Assembly (NCBI GenBank): GCA_022770365.1
Contig: JALEHU010000057.1
Coordinates: forward strand, 1-53,544
Direction of reading: 5' to 3'
Source of the DNA: Blautia sp.
GTDB lineage: Bacteria > Bacillota > Clostridia > Lachnospirales > Lachnospiraceae
DNA length: 53,544 bases
Shown here piece by piece: positions 13,301 to 18,076 of the stretch; the stretch's first letter is position 1, and every line of letters starts with the position of its first letter. Below the pieces are notes generated by a model. That model saw only the letters and a program-made list of their open reading frames with translations. It was not told where the DNA came from and searched no databases. The translations under genes and the position numbers were made by a program.

Positions 13301-16185
13301 TGAGCGCCGTTTATGAGAAAGGAGAGAAATACATTCCTTACGGTACTCCCCTTGGCAAGGTGGAACTGACCGGTACAGCAAAAGACGAAGCTGGCAATAC
13401 GGTAGATGGTACCTTCCAGTGGGCGGATCCCGACATCATACCCCGGGGTGCGAATAACGGAGAACTGCTATACGAGGTTGTGTTTACGCCAAATGATACC
13501 TCCAGTTACAACACTGCCCAGACGGCGATCGCCGTGTCCGCGCAGATTGGCGTGCAACCTGTGTTCAATCTCGGCGATGAAGTCCCGTATTACGGACGTG
13601 ACTTAGATTATTTTTTACTCTATAAGGATTTGGATGGTTTCTATATGGCCGACTTCGATACCGGCGACAGGCTGCCGACCAACCTGGGAATTACTAACCC
13701 GTATTATGTTCAGACCTCGTATATGCCTGGTCCGGCTACAATCTCGCTGACAAAAGATAAATCCCATGAACTTACACGTCGTCCAACAATAACCGACGAT
13801 GAACCAGGCATTATATATTATGATCCTTATCTGGATCTGGATAAGTATTTCCTTGTCAGCGCGGATGCTAGCGCGACTTTCAAAATCGTTCCCTCGGATA
13901 CGGAATTCACACACCCCAGAGGCTTAATTCCAGTCACCGTTGAAGGAGGCACAAAGCTGGGCGATATCGACTACATGACTTTGTTAAAGGGAAGCTACTA
14001 TCATTGGAGCTTGTTTGATATCGATGCATGTGGTGAAACCTACAAATGGGCCATTGAGAACGATGGCGATCTGACAGGAACCCTGGTATGGGAGAACCCG
14101 GACACCGTACTGGATAAAGTCGGCACATTCGAGTACAATATCGTCTTCCAGCCGGATCGTACGGATCTGTTTAACCCCTGCAAGGCATCGGTCGAAATCA
14201 CGGTGACCTCCGGCAAGGTGGCGATCCCTGTGATCGAGCCGGCAGAGTACAATGGAACCCTGCAGAAGGCGAACATTTCCGACACCGCCTACTACACCGT
14301 GGAGAGCAACAGCGGCGGCATTGACGCGAGTGATTACACAGTCGTCCTGAAGCTAAAGGATAGCGTAAATACTGCGTGGAGTGACGGAACTACAGCCGAT
14401 AAGGTTTTGACTTTTACCATTAAGCCCGCGAAGCTGAAGCTGGATAAGACCAAACATTCTGTCTCCCCGCTGAGCTACGGTCAGCAGCTGTGCACAGATC
14501 CAAACGGCACGTCAAATGATATAATCAAGACTGCCAACGACATGCTCTCGGGGCTGGTGGTTACCGGTATCAACGGTGAGCAGATCAACGGCAAGTGGGT
14601 TTGGGATGCTTCCATGGAAGGCATAACGCTGTGCGCAAGCATTAAAGGAGACAATGCAGACTTCGGTGACGGACACTCCGTGGAGGCATACTACCTGCCA
14701 TATGTGGATAAGCCGGAGAACTACTCCCAGCTTAGGGAAACCTTCACCGTGCAGGTTAGCCGATCAACGCCCGATACCAACAATTGCGGCGGCTATATCG
14801 CCGAAGAAAATGTCTACCAGCCTGAACCGCCTGCGGAGCCGGTTAACACGTTTGGAAATTTCGAGCCTCGCATCAAGAGAATGCCCGTCAATGATAAGAC
14901 CGGTGAGAGTGTGCCCGGATGGATGGAATGGCCGGATCCCGATAAGTTTGTTGAAAATACCGCTGTCTACAATGCGGTGTTCCACCCGTATACAGAGACA
15001 ATCAATGGCGTAGTGGGTAGCAACTATAAGGACGCTGATGTTAAAATCAATATGCCGGTTACTAACCAAAGGCGTGCCAATATCATTATGAGAAGCGGCA
15101 ATTATCTCTACTGGATGGGCAACTTGACGTCCAGAGCTAGAAAGGTCATAAGGGATAACAAGTATGGCACTGCCGAAACCGAGGTATGGATGAGCCTGGA
15201 TGGCGGAGAACTGGGCATGCTGCATGTCAGCAGAATCCAAGTCTATCGTCATGGAACAGATATACTCCTGAGCGACAACGAATACAAAGCCGACGGATCC
15301 CATATTGTCTCCGGTGCCAACCGTTTTGAGGTTTATTTAGAAGTAGAGAGTAATGAGTCAGGGAATGCTGTGTGTACGATTAAATATGGAAGCGGCCAAA
15401 CCAAGTGGACCCTGTCAGACCTTGATGTCTACATGGAACTTGCGGATCAGAACAATACGACAGTGACGAACGCATCCTCCTTCAGCCTGCGCAGCAGGGC
15501 GGCAGCCGCCGTGCCGACAGTGGAACCTACGCCTGTACCGGAACCCGGCGCCATCGGAAATGTGGTCAGGATCGAACCGAAACAGGATGCGAAGAAGACC
15601 GATGACCTGTGGACGATCCAGCTTGCAAAAGACCAGAAGAAGGTTGAATTCAAGTGGGATGTGAGCAAGACCGCTTCCGAATATCTGGTATATACCCAGA
15701 AGCAGGACGGCAAAGCCGAACCGGAGCTGATCGACATGACCAAAGAAAAGAAGATCGAACTGGATGCAGCGGATTACGCTTCCGGACGTTATAAGCTGTA
15801 CGTAGGTGCAGTTCTGGAAGACGGCAGCGTATCCTGGGGAGAAGCACTGTTCGAACTGATGGCTTACGTCGAACCAACGGCCGAGCCGACTCTGACACCA
15901 ACTGCCGAGCCGACTCCGGTATTTACGGCTGAGCCGACCCCGGAACCAACGGCCGAGCCGACTCCGGAACCAACCGCTGAGCCGACCCCGGCACCAACGG
16001 CTGAACCGACTCAGGTACCTACGGCCGAGCCGACTCAGGTACCTACGGTCGAGCCGACTCCGGAACCAACGGCCGAGCCGATCGTGGAACCAACGGCCGA
16101 ACCGGAGCCGATGTCCGAACCGGCCCCGGAACCAGGTCAGGAAGCACCGGCTGCTGAAGCAGCAGCCGGAGAACTTCCGGAATAG
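1399..16185 (+). CDS. Giant secreted InlB/Flg_new-repeat surface protein (4,928 aa)
   Basis: A Sec signal peptide (basic MKDYMKR, hydrophobic core, probable cleavage after VFA at residue 27) marks it as exported. An acidic low-complexity segment follows (residues ~214-268). Repeats of the InlB B-repeat/Listeria-Bacteroides (Flg_new) type, with a GWY core and a LYADW-like end, number about 17 by eye: two near residues 370-500 and five in each of three super-repeats that start near residues 1410, 2333 and 3274. Each super-repeat also carries Ig-like sections with motifs such as YKVVFTPED. The C-terminal ~110 residues are TAEPTPEP-type repeats that could span a cell wall. No LPXTG motif, terminal membrane helix, SLH or GW domain is visible, so the mode of attachment is unknown. 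The start ATG has an AGGAGG site. The gene sits 8 nt before a secreted subtilase. The family is commonly linked to adhesion; here that is inference. Confidence 0.9.
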   Translation: MKDYMKRLISVLLVIAMTTTSTFTVFAEAGGSVQKSAGDVFSLEKEDTKKEITWAQAGRQIAGMLSYIVEDAANIDLTVHSERIKDLSLEDDSIYLAILAEEGYLPEEPEKIDPEAVITEEEYLSLLETAFPTVLDSQTAIDTLQGEMDPGNLVLMGDDLSISTLLPERVAVAEAQQLSMTAVKSDALSLNAVSSVELSECEIERVHISDTAVDEEESDSEEEADSDKEADSEEADSKEKADSEETDSNNEETDSDKETDPDEEEPDLIYLHMNSGTQLPEIIVKSADEVIIEGSGALGVVRVQEAVNALTVRATGSVVNETEEAFEVTGPDDKVVELQPGEQVDFVLNKWLVSFVTEGTPVKTQEVAPGGMVNYAGANTELEGKIFTAWYEDADFSTPASRLETVDRDMTLYARFVDEADAAVVTFETFGGSELEPLVFAKGEYLLTKPVQSLYTAKEGYTFGGWCVDEECTTGFGYMDPIEESMTLYALYSSEEQIASEKPGTVAEVELPDGEAAIGLVLPEGMTADEVLDNITLEEGTGPEAPEITVRETEGGAEIYCEEGFVPGTTFTLTAQNGVMFEGQPEYIDTLTVSIYREQIEVVEFAEGLTYVLWDDVTDYTPVSRTNDTEDMEDFDNEDMSDYTGESTVFNMLEENEAKGEVIPGRLILTGDADLRPEQVVVFYDGEINRDEISITEWESGDRAGYVLYAQIMTVEPLEDGTSEVTFRYADPEDYISELEIHTTEGVDLEEQLTEEQIAQAEKTIVSQISSNEELKAQMMMAVMTSDETQKILDDKYGPGTYSLAGTIVDPTSIDVDPNITTEDSTLTVSVDVTYTMVLYDTTYDILGAQGKLATITPKMHFEQQLTLDVNADGGFLWMDMSVVFKTKTDMNLELEVVTGEGTNVIDKAKTTLEEVIQADGTAVDGYDYEKAAYDLMGCMLCLTSTEHAYFDLFAVPLLNIKKNFYYGLETIGFKIELIGQASVTANFGVKITAEYGQKVGFKYNFLKSKGGTYKQKLAGDVTSEVFLIGAMGVRLGIQVTLYFKIAQVIQAHFFGAVFVYVELAGMFMHKAAVSAGGGNYADALHLDVGIDLELGCKTRIDLFLFAFELSSPLWTERWSLYTLDHYMTMSVVEKAPLEEMWAKTMKNANYKTSYNLLYLPLDSYDLRTAKCTKSQLLFENLQEGNVTAKLSLENVVINGEPVAADDPRVNVMVVGDGTDGHRYGSIYADEYAAANYKVEDYQCDVVLTYKNKNKSELIKNHRQVFPFHREFKMAITTVDVNIALYDWCAHSWGIEAAQWDNTTVYETTFEDTHILGCPTDISATGEIDLDEVIATVRKQYPEIDESMLSWFNPTLNQVNRTVQYSIPQFSNLCYLTPNSGTVRYNVYETTNEYSVTFCLFVNRYQGYTGDITYIIEADDAPADTLFTIRGRDTGENRTFVRMEDTSNRWSLTVPRVAFNGSRRPIQMRVNGGETIDSGLTVTGREKESVVVLKLESLKKKLSVTGGKGIASWEIRSHDPSQMNSILAGEKVVLSAGLMNGYQNLRLTSEPAGLQYLSDGSTVTFTMPAHDVSVTLYGSRNYQVNFMYNYDGLGVYRSADVEEGSAVGRPSDPSVSGLTFAGWYDNAECRGEPFDFAKPITGNITLYADWRVNVTVDLGGPKGKAEANGYGLIFPGDQSEYARYTYSTHKVGDTALDYKLPSYMGYDFLGWYTNPEFSGEPVNPATYVLTGGVTFYACWKAYAFLTYELNYGEQETPYYMSMEYVGMPVQHMPEKPQRENYRFLGWFRSSKTTADNYVRLDDYIVEKSITLYAGWKPQEYIITYNLDGGENNPANPGYYTIESKDIVIGEPTRKGYQFLGWTAKGIGTDDGTVRIPAGSTGNITLTANWEVSVYTLSCDAAGGTMTQTVPDTYTVKSEAIALENPTRTGYTFLGWTGTNLTEPTTDVVIPKGSTGNRSYRANWRANTSIDDIVAKALAAIPDSHTMSVNDFSGIEVIQTLAMDALTGDDTFAPYLDQISVTVEQVGEAVEKSASISYTVKATVTFTDDDGNISAKSKNVALKVEKNPVTITADVRYPSGRKSVPYGTRLADVELNGKATSDGETVKGSFTWEDDTIVPLSADNGSEIYKVVFTPEDPGRYSTAETMIAVNARTGVKVVLDAPDTIEYTGRALDLSECSFHAVDMDTGEKITGAAFSITGAVLEQPVTTPGRATVTLKGYETLEITGVSDPDLYDIDDTDISDTITITRAVPVISGVTEYTADYGSVLRSIVPDLKAATAAEDTVAGTFAWENPNIPLKEAGEYTYKVIFTPDDLSCYSSAVIDAKVTVSGYPGEVTYIIEAPDAPSDALFTVTADHGGEKTLSFAPVEGEQNRWRLDVARAAFDGTEHAIMLQMGENDPVRCGLTITGREAESEVILKLDYVPRKLSVSAMDGIGTWEMLTPAGGQADAIAPGEKVVLSVSLKDGYNELRSTSDPAGLNASYENGRFSFTMPAQDVELVLRGVKDYQAEFLYNYDDMGVYRTIDTQEDGGISMPKDPSVEGLTFAGWYDNAGCTGEAFDFTKKLSGNITLYADWRVNVTVDFGVMKGKAAYDTSSGEEGSGGGGSSSFELIFPGDETEYERFTYSTQKVGDHALEIVLPESAEYRFFGWYLTPDFSGEGMMNLSSFELTGGVTFYACWKKAATLTYRKNDGVDEAPFHEALEYVGMKMQNAPGEVPQRDGYKFTGWYRTPACEEADRIDPDTYLVEGTMTLYAGWEPEVYSISYELNGGENNASNPDSYTVESKETAIGRPERKGYQFLGWTGTGLAEPTPDVVIPAGSTGDITLTAEWEPIVYSISYELNGGENNASNPDSYTVESGETAIGRPERKGYQFLGWMGTDLTEPTLEVKIPAGSTGNRSYTAKWKADDPIASIVDAALEAIPDSHEMSINDFTGTDVIRKIAWNAVEEDENCADYLTHLSVESVPYGEAEEDGEGYSYTATVTVTYQDEENTFSNGKDFLLRVLKNPVTIKAEAGYPADSSYIPYGTSLGDVTLTGTASSGGTEVKGSFAWADDTIVPLSTDNGNEIYKVVFTPEDSGTYSTAETQIAVNTQIGLKIVLDAPDTIEYMGRAVDASECRFYASDIATGKMIKGATLDITGAVLEQSMITPGSAPVKLKSYETCEISGVSDTSLYAIAGTDASDIITITRAKTVLSGSKKYNADYGRLLSSITPADLGLKAATSAEDTVAGTFAWEAPSTLPGVGTSTYRITFTPDDLNCYSSAFMDVEVTVEGVPGKITYFIEAPDAPDGTGFTVAAENGPVKTMNFAPVEGETNRWSLTTDRAAFDGTTHAIMLNRTGIDSIESGLTLTGREEESEVTLRLEHIPRKLTVNSDASIESWKIQYPDASMMNAIAPGAEVKLSAILLEGYNNLRLTSDAADLNYDITKNTDDITENTVTFIMPAQDVSIDLRGVKINQVNFRYNYGDMGIYRIADIAEDGSITMPEDPVVEGLIFKGWYNNKEFEGKPYKGSETFSGNTDLYADWWVTVTVDFGGQKGKAQYYGIVGGGSGDGLESAPVLIIPGDDSEKERFTFEMRVDQRMVELVKPDIEGFDFGGWYRTDDYTGEVHKESSEYWLDESMTFYARWLKKAKIDYWLNYQEEESADLHWTATEYVGELIKKKVPPDPERPDYEFTDWYRRTDCQEEDKIDFATYLVEGDMNLYAGWKPIDYKITYNLEGGTNDPGNPASYTIEDDRIDIAQPTREGYKFRGWEGTGLKEPTLNVVIPTGSSGVITLKAIWDPVAYTLFKEGFKLHHGEAVNPLTYTIESDDITLDNPSAEGYNFLGWVDGDSDEPVLEVVIPKGSTGNHEYWDVWETTVPVSEIIQTLLGAIPAASTISVKDLSKPDDIEKCVMNALKADQTCERYLDNYYYSDDALDIVVLPTGDAVQDGEDFVYKATVTVSFTDDNYIETKRSKNITMRAAKNNVTIDVSAVYEKGEKYIPYGTPLGKVELTGTAKDEAGNTVDGTFQWADPDIIPRGANNGELLYEVVFTPNDTSSYNTAQTAIAVSAQIGVQPVFNLGDEVPYYGRDLDYFLLYKDLDGFYMADFDTGDRLPTNLGITNPYYVQTSYMPGPATISLTKDKSHELTRRPTITDDEPGIIYYDPYLDLDKYFLVSADASATFKIVPSDTEFTHPRGLIPVTVEGGTKLGDIDYMTLLKGSYYHWSLFDIDACGETYKWAIENDGDLTGTLVWENPDTVLDKVGTFEYNIVFQPDRTDLFNPCKASVEITVTSGKVAIPVIEPAEYNGTLQKANISDTAYYTVESNSGGIDASDYTVVLKLKDSVNTAWSDGTTADKVLTFTIKPAKLKLDKTKHSVSPLSYGQQLCTDPNGTSNDIIKTANDMLSGLVVTGINGEQINGKWVWDASMEGITLCASIKGDNADFGDGHSVEAYYLPYVDKPENYSQLRETFTVQVSRSTPDTNNCGGYIAEENVYQPEPPAEPVNTFGNFEPRIKRMPVNDKTGESVPGWMEWPDPDKFVENTAVYNAVFHPYTETINGVVGSNYKDADVKINMPVTNQRRANIIMRSGNYLYWMGNLTSRARKVIRDNKYGTAETEVWMSLDGGELGMLHVSRIQVYRHGTDILLSDNEYKADGSHIVSGANRFEVYLEVESNESGNAVCTIKYGSGQTKWTLSDLDVYMELADQNNTTVTNASSFSLRSRAAAAVPTVEPTPVPEPGAIGNVVRIEPKQDAKKTDDLWTIQLAKDQKKVEFKWDVSKTASEYLVYTQKQDGKAEPELIDMTKEKKIELDAADYASGRYKLYVGAVLEDGSVSWGEALFELMAYVEPTAEPTLTPTAEPTPVFTAEPTPEPTAEPTPEPTAEPTPAPTAEPTQVPTAEPTQVPTVEPTPEPTAEPIVEPTAEPEPMSEPAPEPGQEAPAAEAAAGELPE
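2038..2200 (+). repeat. Acidic low-complexity repeat in the giant protein
   Basis: In-frame copies of a short unit (GCAGATTCAGAAGAA and variants) encode a run of Asp, Glu, Ser and Lys. The stretch is AT-rich compared with the rest of the gene. It separates the N-terminal region from the first repeats and is prone to slippage. Confidence 0.8.
5626..8394 (+). repeat. Super-repeat copy 1 of the giant protein gene
   Basis: A ~2.77-kb in-frame unit begins with GDITYIIEADDAP. It then has an NRWSLTV segment, a GLTVTGRE segment, five GWY/GWT-type repeats, an IPDSHTMSVNDF segment and an Ig-like YKVVFTPED section, and ends just before the equivalent GEVTYIIEAPDAP. The same order recurs in the next two units. 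Confidence 0.85.
8395..11217 (+). repeat. Super-repeat copy 2 of the giant protein gene
   Basis: A ~2.82-kb unit begins with GEVTYIIEAPDAP and matches copy 1 segment by segment, including five GW-type repeats and the IPDSHEMSINDF segment. It contains an internal near-identical 222-bp duplication absent from the other copies. Confidence 0.85.
9673..10116 (+). repeat. Near-identical 222-bp tandem duplication inside copy 2
   Basis: Two adjacent 74-codon units start at 9673 and 9895. Both encode YSISYELNGGENNASNPDSY, and the first ~75 bases are identical. Only a few differences occur over roughly the first 130 bases, after which they diverge. This fits a recent duplication or gene conversion. 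Confidence 0.85.
11218..14211 (+). repeat. Super-repeat copy 3 of the giant protein gene (most diverged)
   Basis: It begins with GKITYFIEAPDAP and keeps the copy 1 and 2 order through five GW-type repeats. Its last ~650 bases have diverged, with extra sequence around 13,580-13,900. The closing Ig-like section (YNIVFQPDRTDLF) is recognisable but reworked. The unit is about 3.0 kb. Confidence 0.75.
15871..16110 (+). repeat. TAEPTPEP-type repeat near the C terminus of the giant protein
   Basis: About a dozen in-frame copies of a short unit such as GCCGAGCCGACTCCGGAACCAACG encode Ala-Glu-Pro-Thr-Pro repeats. Such Pro/Thr/Glu stretches are typical wall-spanning or spacer regions. Confidence 0.85.
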
Positions 16186-16193
16186 AAGGTAAT

Positions 16194-16982
16194 ATGAAAC
16201 GAACGATTTTTAACTTTGCAGGAAGAGTTTTGGCTCTTCCTGCAATTCTGATTTTATTCATGATCCTTCCGTGGACGACCTGTTGTGCAGAGGAAGAGAT
16301 CACTGTCTGTATCCTTGATTCCGGCTGCAGCGAGAATCACACGGAAGGAGAGAGCTTCCTGGATGATCCTGATGATCTGACGGATTCTGTCGGCCATGGC
16401 ACCCGTATCTGTTCGCTGGTGAGAAACGGTGCGCCGGAGGCGAAGGTGGTTATGCTCAAGTGTTTTGATTCTCAGGATACCGTGAATGAAGAGGCTATTA
16501 TTTCCGCGCTGTATGCCGCTGTGGATACGTATCACGCGGATGTCATCAACATGAGCTGGACGCTGGCTGACGAAAGTGACGCTCTTCATGAAGCCATTCT
16601 CCATGCTCATGACCAGGGCGCCATCCTCGTTGCCAGCACCGGTAATCTGAGTTTAAGCACCGGTCCCGGTACTGTCGCTTATCCCGCCGCATGGGACGAG
16701 GTCATCGGCATCGCAGGTGTCAACCTGAATGAGGAAGGAGAGCCGCAGACCAGCCTGTGGTATCTTTACGGAGAAGCCGTCGATTTCTGTGTCCGCGGCG
16801 ACTGCGGCGAAGAAAAAGGCTCCTCCTATGCCGCCGCCCGTGTCTCCGGCATGATCGCCGATTATCTTCAGGACGGCAATGATCCTTTGCTGATCACAGA
16901 ACACCTCGCGGATATGACGCAGGATATGGGAGAGCCCGGGTACGACGACTGGTACGGCTGGGGCTACCTGAAAATTCCATAA
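16194..16982 (+). CDS. Small secreted subtilisin-like serine protease (S8)
   Basis: A 262-residue protein with an N-terminal hydrophobic export segment (residues ~8-28). The catalytic domain follows almost at once and all S8 landmarks are present: Asp42 in VCILDSG, His68 in VGHGTR, oxyanion Asn151 in ASTGN, and Ser211 in GSSYAAARVSG. No I9-type propeptide is visible between the signal and the catalytic domain, which is unusual because most secreted subtilases need one to fold. It starts 8 nt after the giant protein's stop, so the two are very likely cotranscribed. Processing, shedding or maturation of the giant protein is the simplest inferred role. The two adjacent cysteines at the end of the signal (TTCC) do not form a standard lipobox, so it is probably released or membrane-anchored rather than lipidated. 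Confidence 0.88.
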   Translation: MKRTIFNFAGRVLALPAILILFMILPWTTCCAEEEITVCILDSGCSENHTEGESFLDDPDDLTDSVGHGTRICSLVRNGAPEAKVVMLKCFDSQDTVNEEAIISALYAAVDTYHADVINMSWTLADESDALHEAILHAHDQGAILVASTGNLSLSTGPGTVAYPAAWDEVIGIAGVNLNEEGEPQTSLWYLYGEAVDFCVRGDCGEEKGSSYAAARVSGMIADYLQDGNDPLLITEHLADMTQDMGEPGYDDWYGWGYLKIP

Positions 16983-16987
16983 AAATA

Positions 16988-17016
16988 TTGCATATACATT
17001 AGAAATATCATATAAT
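16988..17016 (+). promoter_or_regulatory. Sigma-A type promoter of the tungsten operon
   Basis: TTGCAT (16988-16993), a 17-bp spacer and TATAAT (17011-17016) lie just after the protease stop codon. The predicted transcription start is near 17023, giving a ~150-nt leader. Confidence 0.7.
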
Positions 17017-17022
17017 ATATTC

Positions 17023-17165
17023 GGGTTTGGATGAGTAGGATCCGTTATGTGGGAGATGCTTCGCATCTCCCGTTTCTATCTAAACGGACATATCTGCTTA
17101 CGCAGACACCAATAAAGAAAAGCCGGTTGCTGACGCAATCGCTTTTATAGAAAAACAGAGGAGAC
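17023..17165 (+). promoter_or_regulatory. Structured 5' leader of the tungsten operon, possible riboswitch
   Basis: Between promoter and first gene lie nested and tandem hairpins. TCCGTT (17041-17046) can pair with AACGGA (17083-17088) around a 9-bp stem, GGGAGATGC with GCATCTCCC (17051-17071). Two further hairpins (17093-17106 and 17124-17141) both show TGCTKACGCA at the tip (17095-17104 and 17128-17137). The last is followed by CTTTTATAG, which could weakly terminate. I could not match it to a riboswitch consensus I know, including the Moco motif. Control by tungstate or cofactor is inferred from position. Confidence 0.5.
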
Positions 17166-17171
17166 AGTAGT

Positions 17172-17960
17172 ATGTCAGAGCAGGTGATTGATATGGGGAA
17201 ATATCAGCGCCAGACAATCATACCGCAGATTGGAGAAGAAGGCCAGCAGCGATTGAAAAACAGCCGTGTGACAGTCATTGGAGCCGGAGGATTAGGCTGT
17301 CCGGTGCTTACTTATCTTGTGGAAGCAGGAGTGGGAAACATCCGTATTATTGACAGTGATTCGGTATCTTTGACCAATCTCAACCGGCAGTTTCTCCACA
17401 GAGAAGCAGATACAGGACGAAAAAAAACAGAATCTGCGGAAGAAAAGCTGAGAACTATGAATTCTTCTGTAAAAATAAATACAGTCACTGAAAGATTAAC
17501 GAAAGAAAATGCAGAAGAATTGATCGTCGGAAGCACAGGATTCTCATGCACTATGCCGGATGTAGTTATTGATTGTGTGGATAATATAAAAACAAGACTT
17601 ACGGTCAGTGAGTGGTGTATGCAAAGAGAGATACCTCTTGTAGAGGGCGGTATCTCCGGCTTTTATGGATTTGTAACAGTGATCAGCCGTGAAACCGCAT
17701 GTCTGGAATGTCTGGGTTATCACAGTGGTATGGATGGAAAGACCGTTCCTGCACTTGGTACAACAGCCGGCGTGATTGGTTCTCTGCAGGCTGCGGAATG
17801 TCTGAAGATCCTGCTGGGTACAGGCAATATACTATATGGAAGGATGCTTCAGTATGACGGACTGGAGAGCCGTTTTGATGAAATTCCTATTCAATATCGT
17901 GAAGACTGCAGGCTGCACCGTCGTGCGGCAAAAGGAAATAAACAGAAAGAGAAAGAATAA
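17172..17960 (+). CDS. ThiF/MoeB/HesA-family carrier-activating enzyme
   Basis: This E1-like enzyme adenylates the C-terminal glycine of a small ubiquitin-fold carrier so that sulfur can be loaded. The nucleotide-binding loop GAGGLGCP lies at about residues 37-44. DSDSVSLTNLNRQFLH and DVVIDCVDN follow, with CLECLG in the second half. MoeB and ThiF usually hold zinc with two CxxC pairs; here the second pair appears as CRLH near the C terminus, giving CxxC plus CxxH. There is no rhodanese domain, and at 262 residues it matches the short MoeB/HesA type. It is the first gene of the tungsten operon, and the likely partner is the MoaD/ThiS-like protein at 26,014. The start ATG follows GAGGAGAC; an in-frame ATG 33 nt later is less well placed. 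Confidence 0.85.
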   Translation: MSEQVIDMGKYQRQTIIPQIGEEGQQRLKNSRVTVIGAGGLGCPVLTYLVEAGVGNIRIIDSDSVSLTNLNRQFLHREADTGRKKTESAEEKLRTMNSSVKINTVTERLTKENAEELIVGSTGFSCTMPDVVIDCVDNIKTRLTVSEWCMQREIPLVEGGISGFYGFVTVISRETACLECLGYHSGMDGKTVPALGTTAGVIGSLQAAECLKILLGTGNILYGRMLQYDGLESRFDEIPIQYREDCRLHRRAAKGNKQKEKE

Positions 17961-18076
17961 ATAACAGGAGAAGTTTCTTTTGACTGGAAACACAATGTAT
18001 GTTCATAAGTACAAGGTGTAAACGGAAAAAACGTTCACATAAATATTCAAGCGAAAGCAACAAGGAGGAAACAAAC

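Noticed and set aside
16140..16193. LPXTG sorting signal at the end of the giant protein (GELPE, stop)
   Set aside because: There is no threonine-glycine, membrane helix or basic tail, and no other frame supplies them before the next gene.
17023..17165. Moco riboswitch or guanidine-II riboswitch
   Set aside because: I cannot match the Moco consensus, and the loops are TTAC and TGAC rather than ACGR on a closed stem. It is kept as an unassigned structured leader.
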